Assembly (NCBI RefSeq): GCF_000485595.1
Contig: NW_014578129.1
Span: 1-64,000 of the forward strand
Source: Priapulus caudatus
Lineage: Eukaryota > Priapulida > Priapulimorpha > Priapulimorphida > Priapulidae
DNA length: 64,000 nt
Reading direction: 5' to 3'
The notes beneath the pieces were generated by a model, which saw only the letters and a program-made list of their open reading frames with translations, was not told where the DNA came from and did no database searches. The translations under genes and the position numbers were made by a program. Within the stretch, counting starts at the first letter, position 1. Every line of letters begins with the position of its first letter. Of the stretch, positions 43,098-56,350 are shown piece after piece.

Positions 43098-46095
43098 TCA
43101 CAGTGCCCAGTCCACACGCTCTGCTATACAGCAATACTGTGAACCTCTGGATGGTTTGCAGGTCGTCTGATCTGGTAGCACTGGTGTTTTGACCAGACGG
43201 AAAAGCGATACTGTAAGTCGATCAAACGTGTTCCTAACGTCCCAGCACGTCTTCTTCCCGCGCCCAGAGAATGATGACACAGTGTCACACCCAGTGAAGC
43301 TGTGGAATAGTAGAAGAGCCGATGACTTTTGCTGTCCGAGATTAGATGAAATGGTATCGGCTCCGATGTACCGGAATGCCTTTCCTGTGCCAAAGGCGAT
43401 CCACAGTTCTTCGATGTGTAGGGAGTTGACTACTGTCACTGCAAGTACTACAACATCAGTGTCCACTGTTCGAATGGTAACTTTTGTGTATCCCTGAACG
43501 ACACAATAAGCCACGTGGATCATGATCCGAGTGTCTGCCTCCGCATGGGTGCATGGCTCGAGCTTGGACGTGTCCTTGTCGACTCGTGTGCATTTCACAC
43601 CTGTTCCGAATGTTGACACTAGTTCCTTTCCATCTGGAGGTGTTTCCTCGCCAATGTGAACAGCCAGAAAGTTAAATAGCTCTTCCTTGTTGGTATCGAC
43701 TTTAAGGAATGACGACCAGTTGGTTGGAAGTGGTGTAGTCTTCGTAACCCGTCTACGTTCTCCAGATCCTCTGCTTTCCCTCGTGCCCTGCTTCAGACTG
43801 TTATCAAGGTAACGATCCCACACTACGTCAAGGCGCTTCACTTTCTGCAGACGCCGTCGGATGTAGGGCATGAACACACGCTCTGCGTAGTCATTGAAGT
43901 TGGTCCTGACATCTTTAGGTGGGAGTAAGTGGCAGTAATGGCAGTACCATCCAGCATCAACCACTGGATCACAATTGGGACTACACGATCAGGTAATGTT
44001 GCCTGCAAGCAACCCACAAGGTCTGACTTTGTGCAGTGTCGCAGGCTTCCCATGTCTGAGAGTGATGGTGGGCAGGCCTGGTTTTTATGGGCAAAGAATT
44101 TGGTTAGATTGCCGCTGCGTGACTGACACGATATGTATAATCTCGAGAACAGAGCACAGTTTGCCTTTAGAGAGGCACCTGATGCTGGTTCTTTGGCTGT
44201 GTCTTCTTTGGTGCTGTTCCGAATAGTGGGAGATTGTTCTTTGATATTGTGTCAGTCAGTGGTTTCTTACACATGACAAGTCTCTCCTGTACAAATGTGT
44301 CATTTAGTTTTTGACCAAGTGCTTCTACAGTTTGTATGGTGTGAATCACTGCAGGGTCCATCACAATCTTTGTGTCCAAGGTGATTAGTTCTTTACCGTC
44401 ATCAATGAATGGGTTGTTGCCCTGTAGTACTTCAGTCAGCATACATACATCTTTCCGGAACTCTGCTTGTACACCTCTCGACTGTTCGTGATGTTTCTCC
44501 GTCTGCTTATCACTGTGGTTACCAAATTCGTTTACCAGTCTGGTAATTTCCGGGCCAGCAATCATCCACCGAAGAAGGGCAGCTGGATTTTCGGTCAGAC
44601 CCACGGCCCCTCCATCTCCCTTGATGGCTTCATTCAGCTGTTCGTGATTTTGATCCAATGCCATTGATGAGAAGGCATGTCCTGTTTTTTGCACTGCAAA
44701 ATGACCTTGTGAAAACTGACGGTATACACTGGGATGTTTGGTCTTCAACTGTGTCATGTCTCGGATATGGACTGGTATCCATCTTGAGTAGTGTGTTCGG
44801 TCCATCGCAAAGAACCATGGGGCCAGCTTTCCCAGTGTCTCTACATACAGTTGGAAATTGCCAACTCTCAGTGATTTCACAAACTGCATGACCAGGAGCT
44901 CGAGTGAAAGTGTCATGCTCCAGTAGAGGAACTGTGGGTGGGCTTCTGACTGAGATTTGCACCATTCACCGAATGTTTGCTGGATATTGCCATCAGGGTG
45001 CAGGTCGAGGTACTCCTGGTACGCGGTTCTCTGAAGGAGGCTGAGACTAGCGGCCGTTACTTGGTGTGCCCATCTTGTCCGTGTAACATGGCGGCCCTCC
45101 AGCATGGCGTTTGCTCTACCCGATGTCGTTATGTTTGCGTCAACAAGGGCACTTGTCCATCCGCTGCCTGCAAGCCAATCACCAAGGACTTNNNNNNNNN
45201 NNNNNNNNNNNNNNNNNNNNNNNNNNNNNNNNNNNNNNNNNNNNNNNNNNNNNNNNNNNNNNNNNNNNNNNNNNNNNNNNNNNNNNNNNNNNNNNNNNNN
45301 NNNNNNNNNNNNNNNNNNNNNNNNNNNNNNNNNNNNNNNNNNNNNNNNNNNNNNNNNNNNNNNNNNNNNNNNNNNNNNNNNNNNNNNNNNNNNNNNNNNN
45401 NNNNNNNNNNNNNNNNNNNNNNNNNNNNNNNNNNNNNNNNNNNNNNNNNNNNNNNNNNNNNNNNNNNNNNNNNNNNNNNNNNNNNNNNNNNNNNNNNNNN
45501 NNNNNNNNNNNNNNNNNNNNNNNNNNNNNNNNNNNNNNNNNNNNNNNNNNNNNNNNNNNNNNNNNNNNNNNNNNNNNNNNNNNNNNNNNNNNNNNNNNNN
45601 NNNNNNNNNNNNNNNNNNNNNNNNNNNNNNNNNNNNNNNNNNNNNNNNNNNNNNNNNNNNNNNNNNNNNNNNNNNNNNNNNNNNNNNNNNNNNNNNNNNN
45701 NNNNNNNNNNNNNNNNNNNNNNNNNNNNNNNNNNNNNNNNNNNNNNNNNNNNNNNNNNNNNNNNNNNNNNNNNNNNNNNNNNNNNNNNNNNNNNNNNNNN
45801 NNNNNNNNNNNNNNNNNTTCTCCAAAGTTTGTTGAATGCCTTCACCTTCCTCAAGACGTTCTAGGTCTACATCCAGCGGGATTTCGCCTAAAGTCTCGAA
45901 TTCCAAAGCGTTAGTAGCAAATGTGTCGTACCCCGAGGTACCTGATCTGAATGAGTTTGCTGGACATCTGGCAAGTTGACCCTCCTTATCGACCTGGCAA
46001 ATAACGCACTTTGTCCAATCGGTAGGGGAATTGACTGAAATGTCTGGTTCCCGAGACTCTGCATCACCACTCATTAATACTATCCTCTTTGACAT
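43098..46095 (-). pseudogene. Broken copy of a multicopy invertebrate protein family with PIN-like acidic motifs
   Basis: On the minus strand a protein starts MSKRIVLMSGDAESREPD, has a CVIC..(C) segment (TDWTKCVICQVDKEG), passes the N gap, and continues as one frame to 44167 (KTQPKNQHQVPL). The conserved remainder is split: SDMGSLRHCTKSDLVGCLQA (44053 downwards) and DYAERVFMPYIRRRLQKVKR to GADTISS and FTGCDTVSSFSGRGKKTCWD (43900-43180) are in different frames. HAEADTRIMIH followed by IRTVDTDVVVLAV resembles the acidic metal-binding pattern of PIN/FEN-type nucleases, which is inference. From general knowledge, relatives are numerous in marine invertebrate genomes without known function, so this is likely a mobile or repeat-associated gene. 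At least two frameshifts break it. Confidence 0.55.
45192..45817. other. Assembly gap (626 N)
   Basis: Unresolved bases inside the family member at 43098-46095. Any frame crossing it is unproven. Confidence 0.99.
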
Positions 46096-49000
46096 TTTAG
46101 TTTAGTTTGTTGACACTTTCGAATGTTTTCGATATCTACAGCTGTCGTCTACATCTGCACTATTAGAGGATGGTGGATGGACTCCTGCGGCTGAAAAACG
46201 CGGGTCTACCACGTCCATGCCGGCTCATTGAACCTGCAAGAGATAAATAGGCAGTATAAGAATAATACTGACAACATATAGTTGTCATTATATGGTACTC
46301 ATACCTGAAACATAGCATTGTACAGTGTGCTGAGGCTTCACAGTATTGATGCCCTCACTAAAATATGTTACATAGATCTCGGACAAACTATATTGAACAC
46401 TCTGTATGTACTTGCAGCCATACACCATCTACTTGTACACATTAATGTATATCTAACGATATAATGTTACTGACGATACTATGTTACGATGTGAATCGAA
46501 ATTGGCCTTACCTCCTCAATATCCAACTTCTCGACCATACTGTACGGTTAATCGCTCGCCGCCGACACCGCATCAATAAAATTCACAACAGCGTTTCTTC
46601 TTCATCTATATCCACGACTCCGCAGGGCGATGACATCTTGAAACCGTGTGACTCGCTTCGCAGTGGGCACGTGACGTCGTTTCAACGTTATATATATATT
46701 GGTTGAAACTACGTTATGACGTCGATCAAAGGCTAGAACGCCTCCGACTCGGCTTGCGGTCAAACTATCAAACGCTTGCGGTTGCAGCGCGGCATTGATT
46801 GATGTACAGGGGGTGGGGCATTGTTTAAGTCGCGTTTATTAAATATGTAGGGGGTGACCACCGCTGGGATGAGCCTGAGGGCGACAGTAAAACTCTTTCT
46901 TAGAATTGTGAAAAAGCTGCAAAAGGGTTGTAGCCTGCTTTGCCACTCAATTACATAATTTAACCCATGCATCAGGTGCCGTTTTGTGCAGCCGCGCGAC
47001 TATTATACTTGGCAGTAATTAATTGGCAGTAATTTTATTAATTAATTATATATGCTGAGAGCTGAAATATCTAGAATGTTATAATATCTAGAATGTATAA
47101 CAGTTTATAAGTAAGTAAATACATAAATGATTTGGGTAATAAATATTAACATCTAATCTTTACTTGTTTGATTTTAAATTTATAAATATGGTAAAGCCTA
47201 ACCAAATGATGCCATATGAATAAAGTATATATAAACGTATGTATCGTATTTTTGAAAGGGCATGTCATAAAATAAATATTGTACTTGACTTCAATTCACT
47301 ACGAGCTTTAATTCAATACCCATATTGCCATATATTATGGAAATGTCAGTTAACCGATACACTAACATTATGCAAATGAGGGTATATGACGTATGACGAA
47401 TGACGTCACATATTATTATGTGTTAGTAATATATAATATAAATATCACATTTGAATTCCACATAGTAATAGATTTCATTTAATACATATTTAGCCAAATA
47501 TATGTTGTCGCAATGTAAAGTAACTCCTTATAATACTATATAAATAGTAAATTGCCGTGGTTTATGACGTCATTACGTCATGTAGCCTGAAAAAAATAAA
47601 AAATAAATAGTATATATATACTCTACTCATTATTAGCTTTTATTTGATACCAATCTTGACGTATTTTGTGACAATTAAAAATAACCCTCCAAATATTACT
47701 ATGTATTTCAAAAATTATGGCGGCCATTTTGAAAAAAGGGTGCCACGCCCCTTTAGAGGTCAGATTTTTTTGGGGTCCACCCCTAAATAATTTTGTAATA
47801 GGTCAAAAGCAATGTGTGCAAAATTGTGATGCTTTCTTCACAAAGTGAAGCACTTGACCCTAAATTTTGGAGCTAAGAAGCTGTACTATTATGGCTATAA
47901 AACAGTAACCAACCGCCTCCAGGTGTCAAACTTTGACATATAGCACAATGAGCCATGCAGGGTTCGTTTACAAAGCTCTTTAGTCTTAGAGAAATTGCTA
48001 TTTTAGTGCACAAATTTTAGCCGTTTTTCAGGCAATAATCACGTACGTTCAAAATTGCTAGATCTATTGTCTAACATGTTAAATATATGCCTAAATTTCT
48101 TATCGCTTATCCTGTAGAATATTTATTTTGGAAAGGTCCGTGCAATATAATTTTAATTGTCAAACATTCCTATTTCGCTCCAGGCAACTACTTGAACTAT
48201 TGCACGCGACGTGCGCATCCGCAAAGCAGACGGGCAGCCAGAATCGCCTTGAAAGCCGAGCGGTGGCGTCTGTCAAAAAAATCGCCAAAAACTCAAAAAC
48301 CAAACAGCGAATCAAAAAAAATTTTTTTGCACCCGTGGGCAGCGGTGATTTGTTCGAACGAATTTTATTGAGATTTGACAAGATTCCCAGAAAAAATCAT
48401 TTTCTATACAGACACGTGACCACTATTAAATTCACTTCCGGTTCATTAACCCTGTTAGGTTAAGCCGATTGACGCTCATCGACCGACAATCGGCGTGGCC
48501 CGGCACTCGTGCACTAAACGCTGACGCAACGCTTTTTTGCTGGCTGCATTATTTAGGCTGGCCTATCGGTGTGGGCAATGACATGCCACATGGAGATGAC
48601 TGTGATGCGTTCTGGTAGTTTAAAAGCGAATTCTTTCAATGTATGGCCGCCATTCGACTGCGCGAGCTGGTTTCAAGGCCACAAATGTGGTTCGTCGCGT
48701 TAGTAACATTCGCGAATATTTTTTTAAAACGCCGCCGGACAACAATATATTCATCACTCTAATGTCGTGCACAGCCTGCAAGCTATATTGCTACCTAGCT
48801 TTAATATTGCCACTCGGTGCCGAAAAGCGTCGAAATACTATTTTTGCAGCTCGCTAAAAAATTCAATTTTAAGTATAGGATCCTATGGAGAGTTTAAATA
48901 GTGGGTCTGTTCTCACATTTCTATTCAAGTTTATTAGATGTCGGCTTATGTTATGGATAATTGCAATTCAATTATATTTACAGATTCTAGTTAAAAAATA

Positions 49001-51309
49001 ATTAAATAAAAAAAATAGAAGTATTTTAATATGCCTTGCCTAGTAACCCGACCACGGCTGTGTGACTAATGTCAATATTTCGAACCCTAGCAATACCGTT
49101 TCTTGGAGCTAGCTTGCTAGTAGTTCTAGAACTAGCTTGCTAGCAGCTCGTATGTAAGGGCCTAGTGGAACCCTTGATTTTTTTACAGGGGAGAGATAAT
49201 GATCCGCTAGGGGGACGGCTCTGATTGGCTCATTTTCTCTTATTTATTTTATTTTTTTATTATTATTGGACTAATTTTGTCTTTATTTTAGAATTACGGA
49301 TATGGTTAGGGTTTTTATGGTTAGCCGGTTAACTGATTTCGTATATATACACAACTTATTTCTATATTCACTATCTCTCCTCTGAGACCTACTAATTAGC
49401 CTTGTACTTTGCCTCCACCAGCCAGGCACAACACTCAACAGTGAACAGGCCAGGCACAATATCTCATTGACATTTTAGCCTTAGGGTCAATTTGTAAGAA
49501 AATATTAAAGTAACTCCCTTTAAACCGCGCTAACTTGGATACAGCACCAAATGTGTTATAAATCCTCGCCCATAATAGAAAATTTAGCGGCTCACAAAAA
49601 AATACGTCATTAGCGCACATTAAAACAACAATAAATAACTTGTGTAAAAATAACGACGATCTAGCCATGACCTGCTGGGCTAATCGACGCGCATGCGCTA
49701 GGCGTGTGCGCGCGTGTGGCGTCGCGTCTCGGTCTCAGTCGGTGGCCAGTTAGTTTATTGTTCTGTTGGCGGCAAGCCATTGCGGAATGATGTGTGTCCA
49801 CCTCTGAAAGTTTACAACTTTACAAAGTAACTCTAGTACTAATTGGCCACAGCACAAGTCTATCTATTACTAGAGGCTAATTTCCAGCGTAAGACCTATA
49901 TATTAATAGTAATACTAGTATTAGTAGCTCATTACTAGTACTACTATTATTGGCTAGCGCACAAGTTCCCAATCTCGCTTAAACACTACGTGGCGAGAGG
50001 TTCCTCCGCCGTGTAACTAGTCGGAGAACTGGTCCGTTTACTATATTGCTAGCTCTAGTAAGCGCATATACTGGCATAGGGGCGAATCGCAGATGAGACG
50101 CGGGATATAGAGTAAGCGTTGCCGAAATGAGGTTGTTGACCCGACCAAGTTCTGAGCGCCAGATTCTTGCGCGCGAGTTACCGCCGCAAGCGCGCACGAC
50201 GGCCCGAACTCCGTCGGGAACGTCCTACGACAGTATGCAGCGGCTAGGCAGCTATGGATGGCCGTTGCGCGCGAATGGCTTATGCCGGCGCACGGCATCC
50301 ATAGCTGGCCAACGAACAGTCCACAATTTTAGTGGGGGACACAGAGCGGCAGACATTTGGGACGTGAACAAGTGTTCACTGTTATAAAAAACATAGTCTA
50401 CTGTCGCTAACCGAGCTGCTGTCACGCGAAATCACGAGAAAGACTGACGAAAATTTTTCGCGTTTTCGCGACGGCAAAGCCTTGCCAGTAATTGGAAATG
50501 GCTGCAAGGACAAAGGCTATTATAGAGCTGGGACTCGCTCCCGGACCTCGATTACCCATCGCGACGTGACTAGCTAAGCCATGAGAGTGAAGGCGAGTGG
50601 CCAGGTTCTATGGGCTATAGACGGCGGCGCAGCGGCGCAACTGCTTATCCAACTCCCGTACAGAGCCTCGCCATTGGACGTATGCAAAACGTCCCCCCTT
50701 GCAGTGTTGCGGTGCAACAGCCATTTCCATACTGGGCAAGTCGTTCGCGAACGCGAGAATTTCGTCAGTCTTTGTGTGATTTCGCATCACAACAAGCTCG
50801 TTACGAACAGAGATATATGTTTTTTATAACAAGTGAACATTGTCCTTGTTCAAGGAGAAACAAAAGATGGAAGCTGATTGAATGTGTATTCGTGCTGTGT
50901 AAAGTTTCAAATAAATGTGAGGCGTTGAACGAATTTTTGCAGCACGGCTTTCCTACTGCTTATATATATTAGTGTAAGCGTGCAACCAGTCGCGCGCGCG
51001 AGAGCAATGCGCAGCGGCAGCCGTACAGTTGGACGTAGGATTTCGGACGGAATTTACGCGAAACTCGCATAATAGTTAAGCCAGGAGTAGTTCCTATGGC
51101 TATGCTAATAGAAACATGAAGAAGTGGTAGTAAATAGATTTCGCTTAATTTAGTTTAGCATTATATTTTATTATATATTTAGTAGGAGTACTATGTAACA
51201 GTCTAACAGGAGTCGTCATTAATTAATATTATAACTTACTTAGTACCGGTAAGCACAGTTTGTCAATTATTACTATTAGCTCGTGGTAGTAACTAGGTGC
51301 TTCAAGGAT
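46096..51309. other. AT-rich non-coding stretch with dispersed repeats
   Basis: No supported gene. Repeats shared with other parts of the window: 49940-50000 is an inverted relative of 57880-57930 (CTCGCTTAA...ACTACGTGGCGAGAG); CTATATTGCTAGCTC recurs at 50041 and 57962; a motif close to GTCACACAGCCTGGTCGGG is found near 49050, 53625, 60780 and 60872. These point to dispersed short elements without coding capacity. Confidence 0.5.
50510..50585 (-). mobile_element. Possible tRNA-derived SINE head
   Basis: Minus strand shows ATGGCTTAGCTAGTC (A-box-like TRGCNNAGNNGG) and, 30 bases on, GGTCCGGGAGCGAGTCCC (B-box-like with a T-arm stem). No proper acceptor stem closes, so it is not a functional tRNA gene. 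Confidence 0.3.
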
Positions 51310-51494
51310 AGAGAACATGCGGTTCACGCAATTAAAACCAATGTATTTACATCAATATAAATTATTAAATATAATATTAATATTATTATCAATATAATAG
51401 AGGTTAGGCTTAGGATTAGGGTTAGGGTTTCGGGTTAGAATTAGGGTTAGGGTAGGGTTAGCGCACATTGGTTTTATTGCGGACCCATGTTCTA
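51310..51494. mobile_element. Inverted-repeat element with internal TTAGGG array
   Basis: Left arm 51310-51344 (GAGAACATGCGGTTC ... AAAACCAATGT) and right arm 51465-51494 (ACATTGGTTTTATTGCGG ... ATGTTCTA) are imperfect inverted copies of about 30 bp; the telomeric array 51402-51460 fills the right half of the interior. No clear target duplication. Confidence 0.45.
51402..51460 (+). repeat. Interstitial telomeric repeat (TTAGGG)n, degenerate
   Basis: About nine units with variants TTAGGC, TTAGGA and TTTCGGG. Confidence 0.8.
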
Positions 51495-52842
51495 CTAATC
51501 CTTGGGCCGTAAGCTAGTACTAGTACTAGTAGTCCCTGGTACTTAGTAGTACTAGTAGTATTTACTAGTAATTATTGCTAACACCTGTACTTGTAGCTAT
51601 AGAAGTATTCGTGTGTGGAAACAATTCGATGCTCGCATTGCGGGGATCGGGTTAGATTATCATATATATATAACGGTGGCCTGTAGAATCACGAGGCTGT
51701 CCGAGTCGGAGCACTCCGGAATTTCACGTGAATTCTTACGAGAACACTTACAGTTCAAGCTTCCACTGTTCACAGAGTTTAGGCACTATCTGCACCATTG
51801 TTGAAATCGTTTAGTTTTGATGAGAGTGTAACTATTGCAGAGTACATATAGCAGATAAGAGAAAACATAAACAAGATGAAACTAACGCGTAAACTGGGAT
51901 TCTATTTACGAATAGCGAAGACATGTTGTAATTGTTCCTTATATATCGGATCCTCTAAACTCAGCGGTCACAACGCTAGCGCATCGAGCGCTATATATTG
52001 TTACAAGTTGTGGAACAAAAAACTCCGTTATTACAGGCAAAGAAAGGCGCCTAGTTAGCGAACAAAGAAGTTGGGAGGCATATCTAGGCCAGTCTACCAA
52101 CTGGGTAGTGGGATCCCTCGTGCCAATGGGCCAGAACTGCTCAATTCACGCGAAACCCGGCTTTCACGCTAACCTAGAAAGTGACCTGAGCCAATGGGGT
52201 TGGAAGAGGGCAGCGAATTCCGCGAAAGTGCGCGGCCGCCTGGGCGGCGGCGTTTGAAGCGGCTTCGCGCAGAATATCCGCGCTGGCAGATCGTCTAGGC
52301 CCTGCGTAGCACAGGCACTGAAGCGTTTTCAACTGTAAACACACGCCGCCGCCATTGCACGCACACTGACACATAAATATATAGCAGGTGAGAAAGCGCG
52401 ACTGCGCACCGGATGTTAACGAACTGCGCAGAAATGTGACGCCGCAGGACATGAATGGTAACTGAATGGCGTGAAATACCGCGAGCCGTGAAATCGTGAC
52501 AAATGGTCAAAACAAGTGAGGTGCCGGGGAAACGACGTATTGTCGCGCCTTTGCGACAACAAATGGCCCCTTTCTGCTCGGAATTAGTTTACACCTTTCA
52601 ATAGATGACCTCTGTCAATTTTAAGACTGTTACCCCACATTAACCAATACTCACGACATGGTGTGTAAGACGCACTTGGAGCTCTAGATTCATCATGACA
52701 CCCCATTGACGCCACAAGGGCTCGTTGTCGCTAACAGTAACCAGGATATCTACTATCTACCCGCAGGTACATATATGATAACACAAGTGTACCAGTACTT
52801 GTACTTACTGGAAGTGTACCCTAAACCCTAACACAAACTCAA
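51495..52842. other. Non-coding stretch
   Basis: Contains CTAGTA-rich sequence (51510-51580); no gene or RNA gene supported. Confidence 0.5.
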
Positions 52843-52864
52843 TAACCCTAACCCTAACCCTAAA
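52843..52864 (-). repeat. Short interstitial telomeric repeat (CCCTAA)n
   Basis: Three to four CCCTAA units, with scattered CCCTAAACCCTAAC just before (52819-52832). Confidence 0.75.
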
Positions 52865-54234
52865 ACATACTCACAGGGTTCTGTTAATAGCCGGTCTAGG
52901 CCGTTACTTTTTACCTGCCATCCTAGTTTAGCCATGTACCGGCTATCAATTTTGAAGAAATTCCAACTAAAACAGGCTGGTAAAAATATTTAATCTCATT
53001 ATTTGAAAAACCGAAGCTTATTTTAAATACTTACCAACCAAGAACTAACTCTTGGCCACCGAGCGCGGTGCGGCCGGCGAGTTTGTTACCGCGCGGACAC
53101 ACAGACAAGCGGAATTTCATTATATTTATAATTGGATTCAGATATATAAAAATGCAGTGAAATTGTAATTCTTCACTTGGCTAGATACTACTAATAAAGA
53201 GGCCAGAATACACTGTTAGCCTGGACTTATTACTTTACATTGATTTTTCTTTTATATACTAGCATAACTTATAGCAAAACCTAATATCTAAACTACCAAA
53301 TTCTAGAAAACCCATACCCATAAAAATTAGGCCTATTGTGGGTAAATCAAGAATTGTTTTTTCCTGGGGGGCATGCCCCCCGACCCCCCTAGCAGTGCTT
53401 CGCGCCTTCGCCGCTCGCCCTACCGTCGGTGCCGGAAAAACAGTTACCTGCTATTCATTGTCAAATTACCTGCTTTGTCAAAAGTTAACAAGAACCCTGC
53501 CTCATATAAAAATATAAACATAATATTAATACTAAACAGCCTAAAACTACCTCGGGTACATATCTGTAGTACCTGTTACGACAACGACCCTTCGTGCCCC
53601 ATTGACAGTTCTGCGCCTTAGCCCGACCAGGCTGTGCGACGGATTGTCTATACAGCCTGACACCCTTCCATACAAAAAACCTATCACCTCTGCAGATCTA
53701 GATGAATAACTCTGTATATCTCAAATAAAACTATTCTATTACCACCTTTGACTTGCCTTGTTTGAAATATGAACGTTAACTCACAGTTGTCCTGCTTCTA
53801 AACTAGAATGTATCTCAATATTCACGGTATAATCTGCTAATTCTCACAGCATATCAACTTTCCAATCAGCTTTACCCGCCATGTTTAGCGAGGCACGGAA
53901 AACCCGAAACGGAAAAGACTCGCTAGAAAATACTACAGAAATAGTACGATGGCTCTCACGGCAATTACACACCAAAGCAAGTGAAACGATGTTCACAAAT
54001 GTCTGGGCCATTTGTAAAAACCTTAGATGACATGTTCTTGGATGTTGGGATGGTTTACATGAGGACCGCAGATCGTTTAATTTCGCTTGTTCGATCCATT
54101 GCGGATTTTAGTCGCAGTCGGAATGATAGCAAACATGGCGGCAATTCATGAATTTTGTTGCATTCGTCTCAAAAAGTCGCTGTAACCCCGTAAGTACCCA
54201 GCGCATCGTAGCGCACTGATGGTTACAAGAAGGC

Positions 54235-54303
54235 GTTAGGGTTAGGGTTAGGGTTAGGATTAGGTTTAGGGTTAGGTTTAGGGTTAGGGTTAGGGTTAGG
54301 GTT
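54235..54303 (+). repeat. Interstitial telomeric repeat (TTAGGG)n
   Basis: Eleven units with variants TTAGGA and TTTAGGG. Confidence 0.9.
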
Positions 54304-55235
54304 CTAGCTCATCTAAACTCTCAAATCGGGAATTTATTTCCCAAGGCGTTATTTCAAAATCTGGCGCCACCGCCGCCATCTTTGTCTCGTTAAGTATGAA
54401 AGCGAATGGACTCCCATACCCATAGCCTCGAGACATTAAGATACGGCTAGCATACCTGTAGCCACTGCCTACATTTAAATTATGGTCAATGCATGCTCTA
54501 AAAATCTTTCTTAAGCCAATACGATCCGTTTGAGCAGCCCTTCACACTACACGTTAACGCCATTGTTTGCGCATTTTACTCGCGCTTTCTGGGACGGAAA
54601 CTCCTCCCAACCTTTGACCTTAGGCTAAGCGCATGCACAGTGTTAAACTGTCAACGGGTGTATTGGTGCGTAAGTTACCGTCCATAGGCAGGCATCCTAC
54701 GAAGTGCGTACGTAACGTTGCGGAGGTTAATTCATCAAGCCGTCCTAGCCCGTGCGTAGGCATATCTTAATGAGTTGCACATAACCCCGCTAGTAGCAGC
54801 CGCATTCCTTCCTCGCTGCAGTATTTCATGTGACACCGTTTTTTGCCCATACTCAGCAGCTAGGGCCGCATACCTCCCAAAGTTATACTCGGTCGGGTTT
54901 TTAACACATTTCTAACTCTAAAACTGTTACGTTAAAAATTCTTAAAATATTTACATAAACAGGCAAGACGGTTGTCATTTTGAATACGAAGTTTTATTTC
55001 CTATCGTAGTTTATTTCAAAAGTTACATCAGCCGAAAGTTGCTACCTTGACTCGATTGCAACACTGGCTGGTCAAGATATTGATTTTTATTGTGCCTAAA
55101 CATTGACTTTTATGTATAACGTATTTCTGTATATGTACAATTTGATAAACCATTCAATATCTATATTTAACAGTTAGCACAGTTTATAGAGAATACAACT
55201 TTCGTCCGTTTATGTTTTACTACTTGAACGACAAG
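54304..55235. other. Non-coding stretch before the Harbinger gene
   Basis: No conserved frame; probably includes 3' sequence of the Harbinger element, whose terminal repeats I could not locate. Confidence 0.4.
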
Positions 55236-56219
55236 TCACGTAAAACATACGCGTATGAGTTTCCGCCTGACATTAGCCGCTGCAACATCAATCTCTGGGT
55301 TGATGAATTCAGCAGCTTTTACTTCTGCCACGTCTGGCAACCTGTATGCGATAGCAAGGTTGTGCATTATTGCTACTGCAGTAAATATGTTGATGTCCTC
55401 TCAGGAGTATACAGCAGAATGCCACCGGATTTGTCTAGAATGCGGAATTTTGATTTCATTAATCCGAAGCATCTCTCAACAATTGATCGTGTGCGCGAAT
55501 GAGCCCTGTTATACCGCTCCTCGGCTGCTGTTTGGACGTTCGTTAGTGGAACCATTAGCCAGGACTTTAATGGATAGCCACTGTCCCCTAACAACCAGCC
55601 TTCACCCAGTTCACTGTCACTGAATTTGCGTGCTATCTTAGAGTTCGCAAGGATGAAGCTATCGTGTGTGCTACCTGGATAGCGAGCTACGACATTGTGA
55701 TGGTCATGTTGGCATCACAGATAGCCTGTACGTTCATGGAATGATAGTTCTTCCATATATTTATGTAGACATAGTCCATGTCGCCAGCAGGAGCATGAAT
55801 AGCTACGTTAGTGCAGTCGATCGCACCGAGGACACGGGGAAACCCTGAAATCTGGCTGAATTCATTCATCACTTTCGTTCTCTCGGTCTGCGTCTGAGGG
55901 AATTTGATCGTTGTTCTTATTTTCTCCCCCCGATGATCACGGACACAACTCGATGCAAACAACGACAAGCTGTCGCCTGCGATATTATATTTATCCTAAA
56001 CAGATTAGTAATTGAAACAAACCTTGTTGGTAGCTCTATTAACGGGCAAAGTTCATTTGCCAAATCCAACAATGCATGCCGAGGAAATCTGTAGCGATTG
56101 AACAGCGTGTGGTCCGGCAAATCGAATGGATCCTGCCAATCTCTAAATACACGCTCTCTGCGAATTGCTCGTCTCTGTACTATTGCTGCCGCTGCTGCAA
56201 ACGTTGCCATCTCGTTCAA
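55236..56219 (-). pseudogene. HARBI1-like PIF/Harbinger transposase, frameshifted
   Basis: Minus strand, starting MNEMATFAAAAAIVQRR. N-terminal DPFDLPDHTLFNRYRFPRHA and ISQATACRCLHRVVSVI (helix-turn-helix-like) are followed by GFPRVLGAIDCTNVAIHAP (first catalytic Asp), ARYPGSTHDSFILANS (second Asp) and ERCFGLMKSKFRIL (Glu), the DDE triad of this superfamily, then a tail ending RRKLIRVCFT. Frame changes occur near a C/G run at about 55927, near 55688 (AATGTC) and near 55400 (ACATCAACA), so three shifts separate the blocks. All catalytic residues are present, hence either recent decay or sequencing indels. The enzyme would cut and paste DNA with a 3-bp target duplication. Confidence 0.8.
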
Positions 56220-56350
56220 TGACTTGATGTATGGTGTGCGCGCGTGTGTGCGCGATTGACTCGCCCCAACTTACGTGGATGCTTGTCTAAGCAGGATGTC
56301 AATAGAAAGTCTTTGGTTCCAACCACCAGCCTTAAACTAGTGTAGGTGTC
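56220..56350. other. 5' flank of the Harbinger gene
   Basis: Short spacer between the Harbinger start codon and the hAT element; no signal recognised. Confidence 0.4.

Noticed and set aside
48087-48463. Frames of 94-111 residues at 48.1-48.5 kb, and similar ones at 50.0-50.9 kb
   Set aside because: Overlapping frames on both strands with no conserved motif; composition follows the local sequence.
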